A DNA stretch of 5,049 bases from Candidatus Atribacteria bacterium (lineage in GTDB: Bacteria > Bipolaricaulota > Bipolaricaulia > UBA7950 > UBA9294): positions 1 through 5,049 of the forward strand of contig SPBW01000157.1 in NCBI GenBank assembly GCA_004525685.1, read 5' to 3'. Both the position numbers and the translations under genes were made by a program. The notes beneath the pieces are model-generated. The model was not told where the DNA came from, made no database searches, and worked only from the letters and a program-made list of their open reading frames with translations. Of this stretch, positions 1 to 5,049 are shown one piece after another (within the stretch, counting starts at the first letter, position 1; the number at the start of each line of letters is the position of its first letter).

Positions 1-2
1 TG

Positions 3-242
3 ACCGCCGCCAAGGTGTTGCCGATTCCAGTGGTTATCTCTCGCTGGAATACGACTGAATCCAAACTCGATCCGTGCTTGCTTGAGTTGATCGCATTCGA
101 TCAAATCAATTACGCCGTATCGCTCTGGCACTCCGGCGAAGAAGTTCCCAACGCGGGTGGACTGACGATCGATCTGCTCACCATGCAGGATCTGATCGCC
201 TATTGGCTCACTGACAGTTCAGTACACGATCCGCTCCCATAG
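3..242 (+). CDS. C-terminal fragment of an unidentified, probably exported, protein (5' end outside the window)
   Basis: The reading frame is open from the first complete codon at position 3 to a TAG stop at 240-242, giving 79 residues with no start codon that must be used; the GTG at 15 lies inside the open frame and has no Shine-Dalgarno site. The fragment contains two similar helix-like units. The first runs from LLELIAFDQINYAV to SLWHSGEEVP, and the second from LLTMQDLIAYWLT to the end. Both have a spaced leucine/isoleucine pattern ending in an aromatic residue. Paired helical tails of this kind occur at the C-termini of secreted multi-domain proteins, sometimes as degenerate dockerin-like units, but no calcium-binding loop is visible here and I cannot assign the family. 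The next gene starts 40 bases downstream and encodes a secreted PKD protein, which fits an envelope or extracellular role. The function is unknown; only the reading frame itself is well supported. Confidence 0.65.
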   Translation, partial: TAAKVLPIPVVISRWNTTESKLDPCLLELIAFDQINYAVSLWHSGEEVPNAGGLTIDLLTMQDLIAYWLTDSSVHDPLP

Positions 243-260
243 GGGGCGGGTCGTGCTTTT
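225..260 (+). terminator. Rho-independent terminator or attenuator overlapping the stop codon of the upstream gene
   Basis: Bases 225-238 pair with 242-255 in a 14-bp stem with two G-U wobbles (T230-G250 and T235-G245). The loop is only three bases, ATA at 239-241. A short T-run, TTTT at 257-260, follows at once. The left arm is made of the last five sense codons of the upstream gene, and its TAG stop spans the loop and the first base of the right arm. The next Shine-Dalgarno site begins only 11 bases later, so the structure either ends the upstream transcript or limits read-through into the PKD gene. Confidence 0.7.
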
Positions 261-270
261 CGTGAAACAA

Positions 271-278
271 GAAGGAGG
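271..278 (+). promoter_or_regulatory. Ribosome binding site that fixes the PKD gene start
   Basis: GAAGGAGG lies four bases before the ATG at 283. An upstream in-frame GTG at 253 would extend the protein by ten residues, but it sits inside the terminator stem, has no ribosome binding site, and would bury the signal peptide behind a polar extension. The ATG at 283 is therefore preferred. Confidence 0.8.
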
Positions 279-282
279 GGGA

Positions 283-972
283 ATGAAAAACAGATGGATC
301 GCGCAATGCGTGTCGATCGGTCTGGTTCTGATGTCCGCTGTGGCGGTTAGCGCCTTTGAAGCGGATTTCGATCCATCCACATACAACCCAGATGTCGGAG
401 AGATTGTGAATTTTGAGGTATGTGAACCCTGCCTCGGCGGTTCCGATTTCACCTACTCCTGGGATTTCGACGGCAACGGTGAGGCTGAACTCGAGACCGA
501 TCAGGATCTCGTGACCTATTCATTTGACACGGCTGGATTCTACGAAGTGGTTCTGACCATTACGGATGCCGGTGGCCGTACGAGTGTTGCCACGCAAGGC
601 ATTGTTGTTGGGCCAATCCAGGCATTTGCTGTTCGTGAGCTTCTAGTAGAAGCGGATGGCGCCATCTTTGTCCTGATCACGATCACTACTCGCGCTACGG
701 CTACGGTGAATATCGAAGAAGGTCTCCCCAATGGGTGGGCGGTCGAAGTCGTCGACACGGGTGGCGCAGTGGTCAAGATCAACTCGACTGAGAAGCGGAT
801 TGAGGCGGCTTGGATGAGCCTGTACGACTCTGATGAGACGTTGGCATTCTCGTACCGTCTGCGTCCAGCTTATACCTCGGTTCTTCCAGAATTATCCGGC
901 AATGTTGTTGGCTATGCGAGCGGAGTTCGATATGTCATGGGCATTGCAGGGATGCTGGCGCTGCCGCGATAG
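283..972 (+). CDS. Secreted PKD-domain protein of unknown function
   Basis: The protein is 229 residues long. Residues 1-24 form a typical signal peptide: MKNR, then a hydrophobic core, then a VSA cleavage site before F25, so it should be exported. The cysteine at residue 9 is too close to the N-terminus and lacks a lipobox, so a lipoprotein is unlikely. Residues about 26-109 fit one PKD (immunoglobulin-like beta-sandwich) domain. The signature is YSWDFDGNGE at 58-67, followed by YSFDTAGFYEVVLTITDAGG at 79-98. A CEPC pair (C47 and C50) in the early part of the domain could form a disulfide after export. Residues 111-229 look beta-rich, with LPNGWAVEVVD and later LAFSYRLRP segments resembling tail domains of bacterial surface proteins, but I do not recognise a named family. 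PKD domains usually mediate protein or polysaccharide contacts; no catalytic motif is visible. A terminator lies between it and the upstream gene, and no convincing promoter of its own was found. Confidence 0.85.
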   Translation: MKNRWIAQCVSIGLVLMSAVAVSAFEADFDPSTYNPDVGEIVNFEVCEPCLGGSDFTYSWDFDGNGEAELETDQDLVTYSFDTAGFYEVVLTITDAGGRTSVATQGIVVGPIQAFAVRELLVEADGAIFVLITITTRATATVNIEEGLPNGWAVEVVDTGGAVVKINSTEKRIEAAWMSLYDSDETLAFSYRLRPAYTSVLPELSGNVVGYASGVRYVMGIAGMLALPR

Positions 973-1004
973 GGACACCGAAAGGTTCTAGAAGCGTGAA
1001 ATGC

Positions 1005-1035
1005 AAGAGCGGACGGCTTCTGGCCGTCCGCTCTT
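1005..1035. terminator. Shared bidirectional terminator between convergent genes
   Basis: Bases 1005-1017 (AAGAGCGGACGGC) pair perfectly with 1023-1035 in a 13-bp stem with a five-base loop (TTCTG). On the plus strand the stem ends in CTCTT and continues CTTGT, a modest U-rich tail. On the minus strand it also ends in CTCTT and continues GCATTTC, a weaker tail. It lies 33 bases after the PKD gene stop and 39 bases after the aspS stop, which is the position expected for a terminator serving both convergent genes. Confidence 0.8.
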
Positions 1036-1073
1036 CTTGTGAATCAACGCCACATGTAATAGGCAGTTCTGAC

Positions 1074-2828
1074 TTAGCCGTGCGGCTGTCCAGATCGTGT
1101 TTGAAGCCCCAACTCCGCCAATTGCTCTGGCGGGACGGGCATGGGCGCGTCAGTCAGCAGGCAAATGCCTGCCGTTGTCTTGGGGAAGGCGATGACATCG
1201 CGTAGCGACTCCATCCCTGCCATCAACATCACCAATCGGTCAATGCCGAGAGCAAAGCCACCATGCGGTGGCGCGCCGTACTCGAGTGCCTGCAAGAAGA
1301 AACCGAAGCGAAGCTCTGCTTCTTCTGCCGATATGCCCAACAGCTTGAAGATCTGCTCCTGCAAGGGTCGCTGATGAATACGAATGCTTCCGCTACCCAA
1401 TTCAGTTCCGTTGAGAACGAGATCATAGGCATTCGACGATACCGTCAATGGCTCCGTGGCCATGCGATCCATATCTTGCGCTGCAGGCGATGTGAACGGG
1501 TGGTGCGAGCTAGTCAGCTCACCCGCTTCATCGAGCTCGAACAGTGGGAAGTCGGTAACCCACAGGAAGTTCCACTCATCGCGCGCCAGTTTCTCGGCCT
1601 TGGCGATCGCCAAACGTAGGGAGCCAAGGGAGCGCTCGATGCCCTGTCCAGCCAAGATGAGGATCAAGTCGCCCACTTCGGCCTCAAACGCGCTGATGAT
1701 TTCAGAGAGAGCGGCTTCGTCGAAGAACTTGGCGATGGGAGATGTGATCTCCTCATTCACCTTGATCCACGCCATCCCCCTAGCACCGGCGGCAATGGCC
1801 GTATTCTGCAGTTCGTCAAGATTCTTGCGAGAGTATCCAGCACAGCCTTTGGCACAGATGCCGGCCACTTTGCCGCCTGAAGCGACGGCTTCGGCGAAGA
1901 CGGTGAAGTCGCAGCCCTCAACTAGATCAGAGATGTTCTTGATCTCCATGCCAAAGCGAAGATCCGGCTTATCCGTTCCATATTGAGCCAGCGCCTGCGC
2001 ATGCGTCAACCGAGGGAAGGGAATGGTCAGTTCAAGATCAAGCGTCTCCTTGAAGACCTTAGATAGCGTGCCCTCCAGTGTGGCAAGAATGTCATCCTTG
2101 CCGTTGGGGAAGGACATCTCCAAGTCGAGTTGCGTGAACTCGGGCTGCCTGTCAGCACGGAGGTCTTCGTCGCGGAAGCACTTGACCATCTGGAAATAGC
2201 GGTCGATGCCTCCCACCATGAATAGCTGCTTGAACAACTGAGGTGACTGAGGAAGAGCATAGAACGATTCTGGATGGACGCGACTGGGCACAAGGAAGTC
2301 GCGGGCGCCTTCAGGCGTCGATTTTGTCAAGAAGGGTGTCTCAATCTCCCAGAAGCCTTCATCTGAGAAATAGTCGCGCATGTTTTTCATCACACGATGG
2401 CGCAGGCCCAGACTGCGCTGAATCTTCTCGCGGCGCAAGTCGATGTAGCGATATCGTAGCCGCGTCTCCTCGGTTGTATCAGACCCATCGCCTTCCACCA
2501 AGAATGGCGGCGTCTTGGAACGGTTGAGAACCTCAAGCGCTGTGACACGAATCTCGATGGTGCCTGTCGACATGTCAGGATTGATGTTGCTGTCACTGCG
2601 AGCTGAGACGGTGCCTGTGGCTTGCACGACGTCTTCACGGTTCAGTGTGTGGGCCTGTTCCAGGCCCTTCGAATCACCGTCGAACAGGAGTTGGATGAGT
2701 CCAGATCGATCACGCAGATCGACAAACGTAATGGCGCCGAAGTCGCGGCGTCGATTGACCCAACCAGCGAGGGTCACGGTCTGTCCAAGCTCTGCTGCTG
2801 ACAGATGTGCACAATAATTCGTTCGCAT
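1074..2828 (-). CDS. aspS: Aspartyl-tRNA synthetase, bacterial type
   Basis: This cytoplasmic class II synthetase charges tRNA-Asp with aspartate using ATP. The protein is 584 residues, close to the roughly 590 usual for bacterial AspRS, and appears complete. Residues 1 to about 105 form the N-terminal OB-fold that reads the anticodon, with GWVNRRRDFG at 22-31. Class II motif 1 lies around 144-170 (TPFLTKSTPEGARDF). QSPQLFKQL at 194-202 and motif 2, FRDEDLRADRQPEFTQLD at 218-235, form the ATP and aspartate site. The bacterial-specific GAD insertion domain spans about 285-420. HHPFT (442-446), NGTELGSGSIRIH (473-485) and motif 3 GGFALGIDRLVML (523-535) complete the catalytic core, followed by RDVIAFPKT. 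The ATG at 2828 has AAGGAG seven bases upstream and a TATAAT promoter, which supports this start. The TAA stop is followed by the shared hairpin at 1005-1035. Whether the enzyme also charges tRNA-Asn cannot be decided from the sequence alone. Confidence 0.98.
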   Translation of the reverse strand: MRTNYCAHLSAAELGQTVTLAGWVNRRRDFGAITFVDLRDRSGLIQLLFDGDSKGLEQAHTLNREDVVQATGTVSARSDSNINPDMSTGTIEIRVTALEVLNRSKTPPFLVEGDGSDTTEETRLRYRYIDLRREKIQRSLGLRHRVMKNMRDYFSDEGFWEIETPFLTKSTPEGARDFLVPSRVHPESFYALPQSPQLFKQLFMVGGIDRYFQMVKCFRDEDLRADRQPEFTQLDLEMSFPNGKDDILATLEGTLSKVFKETLDLELTIPFPRLTHAQALAQYGTDKPDLRFGMEIKNISDLVEGCDFTVFAEAVASGGKVAGICAKGCAGYSRKNLDELQNTAIAAGARGMAWIKVNEEITSPIAKFFDEAALSEIISAFEAEVGDLILILAGQGIERSLGSLRLAIAKAEKLARDEWNFLWVTDFPLFELDEAGELTSSHHPFTSPAAQDMDRMATEPLTVSSNAYDLVLNGTELGSGSIRIHQRPLQEQIFKLLGISAEEAELRFGFFLQALEYGAPPHGGFALGIDRLVMLMAGMESLRDVIAFPKTTAGICLLTDAPMPVPPEQLAELGLQTRSGQPHG

Positions 2829-3007
2829 GGTGATTCTCCTTCGTGCTGCTCCAGTAGGACAGATTATAGATCCTTACGTGCTTGACGCAATCGGCGGCGC
2901 TGCAGTGATTGCATAGAAGGCAAGGCGGAGACACCCTAGCCTCGCAAGTGGAGGGGAAGGCCGACAACTCCTTGATCGAGGGGGAGAGTAGGCGGCGCGT
3001 CTTGCCG
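2829..3007 (-). other. Intergenic gap between the YhaM-like gene and aspS
   Basis: This 179-base gap holds the aspS promoter and ribosome binding site. I found no hairpin with a T-run that would clearly end the YhaM-like transcript. A six-base inverted repeat (GCAATC 2887-2892 with GATTGC 2907-2912, 14-base spacing) overlaps the -35 region of the aspS promoter, but it is short enough to be chance. Short open frames here run into the nuclease gene in the wrong frame and are not credible genes. Confidence 0.5.
2863..2890 (-). promoter_or_regulatory. Promoter of aspS
   Basis: On the minus strand a perfect TATAAT box (2868-2863) lies 16 bases downstream of TTGCGT (2890-2885), a three-of-six match to the -35 consensus. 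Transcription would start near 2856, giving a leader of roughly 28 bases that carries the AAGGAG ribosome binding site at 2841-2836. This lets aspS be expressed independently of the YhaM-like gene upstream. Confidence 0.65.
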
Positions 3008-4042
3008 CTATTCCTCTGGGAGCCCCTTGAAGAAGCGGCGACCAAGAGACCGTTCCCAATCTGTGAAGTCTCCTGCTTCGGAATCATGCTCGATATGCAT
3101 ACGCACCATGTTCAACTTGGCGGATAGATTGTCGAAATGATACACCGCAATCGCCTCGGGCGTCTTCGGCACCATGGCAGCGGCATACTCCAACTCCCCA
3201 TGATGGGAGATCAGAATGTGCTCAAGCAGCCGAGGCAGACGCTCATCGGGCCACGAGAAGGCCGCAGCTGCATCCTTGACCATGTCCCGCCCCAGCAGCA
3301 AGTGGCCGACAAGCTGTCCCTCGAATCCGTAAGAGGCTGCGATGGGATTCTCCAATTCAACAATCTTCCCGATGTCGTGCAAGATCGCGCCAGATGTCGC
3401 CAGCCCATGATGGAGCCCGAGACCAGGATTGCGAAGAGCGAAATCCGACACCCCCACGGCGACTTCCAGTGTGTGCTCCAGCAATCCTCCCAGGTAGGCG
3501 TGGTGCTTGGATACCGCAGCAGGATGCTCGCAGAACTGGTCTTTGTTTGTTTCGAGAAGATGGAGCGTCAGCTGGCGCAGTTCCTCAGGTTCAATCGTCC
3601 CTGTCAGATCGATCAACTCGGTCCACATCTCGTCTGTATCTCGCGCCGAAGTTGCCACCAGCAAGGCAGGATCAAATCCCGGGAGTTGTCCCGATTCTTG
3701 ATCCTGAGCTGTCAGGCGATGAATCGATTCCACAATGATCTGCAGTTTGTTCCGATAGGTTTCTACGCGACCTTGCACGTAAACGAACTCGCCTTCAGAA
3801 AACTGCGACGCGTGGCGCTGCGTTGCGTCTGCCCAAGCGCGAGCAGCAATAGGCCCTGTCCGATCAGAGAGCGTGAGCTCAAGATACGGGTCGCCAGCTC
3901 TGGTAGAGCGCTGGGTCTTCTGCTTCACGAGGAAGCATTGGCCAACGCTTTGACCATCCCTTATGTCGGAAACCGGAACATGAAGCAGGGAGTAGGGAAG
4001 TTGTTCGCCTCGAATGCGTTCGGAGAATTTTTCTGAAGCCAT
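3008..4042 (-). CDS. yhaM: YhaM-like OB-fold/HD-domain protein, probable 3'-5' exoribonuclease
   Basis: The protein is 344 residues, slightly longer than the roughly 314 of Bacillus YhaM. Residues about 28-112 form an OB-fold nucleic-acid-binding domain, with LELTLSDRTGPIAARAW at 54-70 and FVYVQGRVETYRNKLQI at 86-102. Residues about 175-325 form an HD phosphohydrolase domain. The likely metal ligands are H190 in GGLLEHT, H222-D223 in LHDIGK, the HH pair at 280-281 in ISHHGELEYA, and D304 in HFDNLSAK. This order and spacing are typical of YhaM, a cytoplasmic metal-dependent enzyme that degrades RNA, and in some reports single-stranded DNA, from the 3' end. The ATG at 4042 is chosen over a TTG at 4099 because it has GAAAGGA four bases upstream and because the TTG falls inside the -35 box of the likely promoter. 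It reads toward aspS, but aspS has its own promoter. The family call is strong; the exact substrate is inferred. Confidence 0.9.
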   Translation of the reverse strand: MASEKFSERIRGEQLPYSLLHVPVSDIRDGQSVGQCFLVKQKTQRSTRAGDPYLELTLSDRTGPIAARAWADATQRHASQFSEGEFVYVQGRVETYRNKLQIIVESIHRLTAQDQESGQLPGFDPALLVATSARDTDEMWTELIDLTGTIEPEELRQLTLHLLETNKDQFCEHPAAVSKHHAYLGGLLEHTLEVAVGVSDFALRNPGLGLHHGLATSGAILHDIGKIVELENPIAASYGFEGQLVGHLLLGRDMVKDAAAAFSWPDERLPRLLEHILISHHGELEYAAAMVPKTPEAIAVYHFDNLSAKLNMVRMHIEHDSEAGDFTDWERSLGRRFFKGLPEE

Positions 4043-4046
4043 ACGA

Positions 4047-4053
4047 TCCTTTC
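4047..4053 (-). promoter_or_regulatory. Ribosome binding site that fixes the YhaM-like gene start
   Basis: On the minus strand GAAAGGA lies four bases before the ATG at 4042. The spacing is slightly short but usable. The alternative TTG at 4099 lies in the promoter and lacks such a site. Confidence 0.65.
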
Positions 4054-4071
4054 TGCAAGGGGAGTCATCAT

Positions 4072-4099
4072 AGTGTAGTGGTCGAGCGGATGAAGTCAA
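4072..4099 (-). promoter_or_regulatory. Promoter of the YhaM-like gene
   Basis: On the minus strand TTGACT (4099-4094, five of six matches) is separated by 16 bases from TACACT (4077-4072, four of six). Transcription would start near 4065, about 23 bases before the ATG. A TATGAT a few bases further on is a better -10 hexamer but would need a 21-base spacer. Confidence 0.55.
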
Positions 4100-4316
4100 C
4101 TTCCAGTGCCTTTTCTGAAGTCTGTCGGATTCAGGCTATGGTGTGGTTACGTCGTGTTGTAACCAGGCTCATGAGGGGAAATCACTGCCAGCACCGTGGC
4201 TCGACGCTCTAGAGGTGTTTTGGCATGCTCATTTGATTCGTCTCCGGTTGATTATTAGCTCGACATGTCATCCACCCCACTATCGCCTCCTAGTTTAGCG
4301 GAGGAGAAAGTGGCAC
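4100..4316. other. Central part of the divergent intergenic region, no gene seen
   Basis: These 217 bases lie between two outward-facing promoters. I see no credible reading frame, tRNA or insertion-sequence end. Two potential hairpins or operator-like inverted repeats are present. TGGTTAC at 4144-4150 pairs with GTAACCA at 4159-4165 across an eight-base loop. CCTCC at 4286-4290 pairs with GGAGG at 4300-4304 and ends 12 bases before the rightward -35 box. Neither has a T-run, so neither looks like a terminator. The palindrome CTCTAGAG at 4207-4214 is also present. Regulator binding is possible but not shown. Confidence 0.4.
4144..4165. repeat. Inverted repeat upstream of the YhaM-like promoter
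   Basis: A perfect seven-base inverted repeat, TGGTTAC and GTAACCA, is separated by eight bases. Its dyad symmetry and position between two divergent promoters would suit a regulator site, but a repeat of this length can also arise by chance. Confidence 0.35.
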
Positions 4317-4345
4317 TTGACATAGCGATCATGAAGGTCTAGACT
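4317..4345 (+). promoter_or_regulatory. Strong rightward promoter, probably for the repeat-module surface protein
   Basis: A perfect -35 box TTGACA (4317-4322) is followed by exactly 17 bases and TAGACT (4340-4345), a four-of-six -10 match. Transcription would start near 4352. The eight-base palindrome GTCTAGAC (4337-4344) overlaps the -10 box and could be an operator. The next gene in this direction begins at 4633, so the transcript would have a leader of about 280 bases. Confidence 0.6.
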
Positions 4346-4632
4346 AAGCCATGCACCTAAAGTAGTGCAAATGCGCTCGCAGGGGCCAATTCTAAACATC
4401 CTGTCTAGTGAATGGCCGAAGCTCAATGCTCGTTGCCACTTGGGCTTGCCGTCCAGATTATGGGAGCTGCGAGGCCTTCTTATGGGGGCAGCAAGAAGGA
4501 TATCTGAAAGACATTGTTGGGCAATGCTGAAGTTGTGCCGACATGCGTAACAAGAAGTAGCAAGATTGTATCAACGCGCTAGGAGAGTCGGGTAGATCAG
4601 TATTCAGCCAAGCGCAAGCGACGGAGGTAGGC
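4346..4632 (+). other. Long 5' leader with several potential hairpins, possibly regulatory RNA
   Basis: Three local hairpins can be drawn on the plus strand. GGCC-A-ATTC (4384-4392) pairs with GAATGGCC (4410-4417), eight pairs with one bulged A. CCTTCTT (4475-4481) pairs with AAGAAGG (4493-4499) across an 11-base loop. CATTG (4512-4516) pairs with CAATG (4522-4526) across a five-base loop. I do not recognise any known riboswitch or structural RNA consensus. A 61-codon frame from a GTG at 4365 to 4550 has no ribosome binding site and no recognisable motif, so I do not call it a gene. A regulatory leader is an inference; unstructured intergenic DNA is the simplest alternative. Confidence 0.3.
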
Positions 4633-5049
4633 ATGAGAACACGGTATTGGAAAGCAGTGCTGGCTACGGTATTGGCTACGGTATTGGTCGTAGGGGTGGC
4701 AATACCTACGTTGGCGCAGACAGTGATCGACATTGCCGCCGTGCCTGGCGTCACTGCACCGGTTTTAGGGGCATCTCCAGTGGCAGCGATTACAGAGACA
4801 GCTCAATACACAGGAGCTGTGGTATGGGCACCGACTGACGATCCGTTCCTGGGTGCGCAGGTGTACACAGCGACGATCACATTGACGGCCAAAGCGGGAT
4901 ACACGTTGCCGGGAGTGGCAGAGGACTTCTTCACCGTAGCCGGAGTAACAACAGATACAAACCCGGCTTCCTCAGGCGTCATCACCGCCGTGTTCCCAGC
5001 GACCGCCGCTGCAGTGATTGATATTGCTGCGGTACCTGGCGTCACTGCA
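4633..5049 (+). CDS. Secreted repeat-module surface protein (3' end outside the window)
   Basis: The frame is open from ATG at 4633 to the window end, giving 139 residues. GGAGGT at 4623-4628 sits four bases before the ATG, a strong ribosome binding site. Residues 1-28 form a signal peptide: MRTRYWK, a hydrophobic core containing a duplicated ATVL, and a TLA cleavage site before Q29. From residue 31 a module of about 97 residues begins with VIDIAAVPGVTAPVLGASP. It continues through AQYTGAVVWAPT, VYTATITLTAKAGYTL and FFTVAGV, and ends at ITAVFPAT. The opening VIDIAAVPGVTA recurs at residue 128, so a second module starts at the window end. Modules with this YTATITLTAKAGYTL and FFTVAG pattern occur in tandem in large cell-surface or extracellular proteins of various bacteria; their binding partners are mostly unknown. 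No catalytic motif is visible. The gene probably depends on the promoter at 4317-4345. Confidence 0.85.
   Translation, partial: MRTRYWKAVLATVLATVLVVGVAIPTLAQTVIDIAAVPGVTAPVLGASPVAAITETAQYTGAVVWAPTDDPFLGAQVYTATITLTAKAGYTLPGVAEDFFTVAGVTTDTNPASSGVITAVFPATAAAVIDIAAVPGVTA
4663..4686 (+). repeat. Tandem 12-base repeat within the signal peptide
   Basis: GCTACGGTATTG occurs twice in direct succession (4663-4674 and 4675-4686), coding ATVL twice in the hydrophobic core. The ten-base core ACGGTATTGG also occurs at 4641-4650 in a different reading frame. Because the unit is 12 bases, gain or loss of a copy keeps the frame and changes only the length of the hydrophobic core. Confidence 0.9.
4723..4758 (+). 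repeat. First copy of the surface-protein module start
   Basis: These 36 bases encode VIDIAAVPGVTA and match 5014-5049 at 31 of 36 positions. All five differences are at third codon positions and are synonymous, so the two peptide copies are identical. The repeat period is 291 bases, or 97 codons. Confidence 0.95.
5014..5049 (+). repeat. Second copy of the surface-protein module start
   Basis: This is the start of the second 97-codon module and is cut by the window end. Its last 15 bases are identical to the first copy at the nucleotide level, while the first 21 bases carry five silent changes. Confidence 0.95.

Noticed and set aside
1456..1986. A 176-codon plus-strand open frame opposite aspS
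   Set aside because: It lies entirely within the conserved AspRS coding sequence and its translation is low-complexity Ser/Ala/Pro-rich with no recognisable motif.
2710..3087. A 125-codon minus-strand open frame spanning the gap between the two minus-strand genes
   Set aside because: It overlaps the ends of both well-supported genes in the wrong frame, and its product shows no recognisable motif.
3137..4036. A 299-codon plus-strand open frame opposite the YhaM-like gene
   Set aside because: The minus-strand frame has clear OB-fold and HD motifs, a promoter and a ribosome binding site. The plus-strand product shows no domain, signal or ribosome binding site, so it is a shadow of codon bias.
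4043..4099. N-terminal extension of the YhaM-like protein from TTG at 4099
   Set aside because: The extension has no family counterpart, the TTG falls in the -35 box, and the ATG at 4042 has a ribosome binding site.
4144..4165. tRNA or terminator in the divergent intergenic region
   Set aside because: There is no T-loop or acceptor pairing pattern, and the seven-base hairpin is not followed by a T-run.
4365..4550. A possible 61-residue small protein in the long leader
   Set aside because: It starts with GTG, has no Shine-Dalgarno site, and its translation shows no signal peptide, membrane segment or known motif; leader or intergenic DNA is more likely.
4458..4754. A 98-codon minus-strand open frame over the start of the surface-protein gene
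   Set aside because: It is antisense to a gene with a signal peptide, ribosome binding site and repeat module, and repeats in the real gene produce the open antisense frame.
1..5049. CRISPR array, insertion sequence or phage elements
   Set aside because: No regularly spaced short repeats, no terminal inverted repeats with transposase and no phage genes are visible in the window.

Overview
The window looks like bacterial chromosome of moderate GC content, with short intergenic gaps, purine-rich Shine-Dalgarno sites and recognisable -35/-10 promoters. Two conserved housekeeping-type genes lie on the minus strand: aspartyl-tRNA synthetase and a YhaM-like OB-fold/HD-domain nuclease. They are flanked on the plus strand by genes for exported, probably cell-surface, proteins. 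The organism cannot be named from this sequence alone. The mix of PKD-domain and repeat-module secreted proteins beside a YhaM-type gene would fit a Firmicute-like or deep-branching lineage (for example Bipolaricaulota/Acetothermia), but this is a weak inference.

Layout, left to right. Positions 3-242 (+) are the C-terminal end of a gene cut by the window edge. Its last codons form one arm of a strong terminator hairpin that overlaps the stop codon. Positions 283-972 (+) encode a secreted protein with a signal peptide, one PKD domain and an unassigned C-terminal beta-rich region. Positions 1005-1035 hold a perfect 13-bp hairpin that can serve as a shared terminator for the convergent PKD gene and aspS. 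Positions 1074-2828 (-) are full-length aspS, with its own promoter (TATAAT box) and Shine-Dalgarno site in the 179-bp gap upstream. Positions 3008-4042 (-) are the YhaM-like gene, also with its own promoter.

Positions 4043-4632 are a 590-bp divergent intergenic region. It contains the YhaM-like promoter pointing left and a very good promoter (perfect TTGACA, 17-bp spacer) pointing right. About 280 bases separate that rightward promoter from the next start codon, and the stretch has several potential hairpins. Positions 4633 to the end (+) are the start of a secreted protein built from repeat modules of about 97 residues. One full module is seen, and the window ends just inside the second.

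Functionally the window mixes translation (aspS), likely RNA turnover (YhaM-like) and cell-envelope or extracellular proteins. The minus-strand genes share a direction, but each has its own promoter, so they need not be one transcript. I did not find a clearly new multi-gene system. The most interesting signals are the terminator overlapping a stop codon at 225-260, the long potentially structured leader at 4346-4632, and the repeat protein whose repeat copies differ only at synonymous positions.
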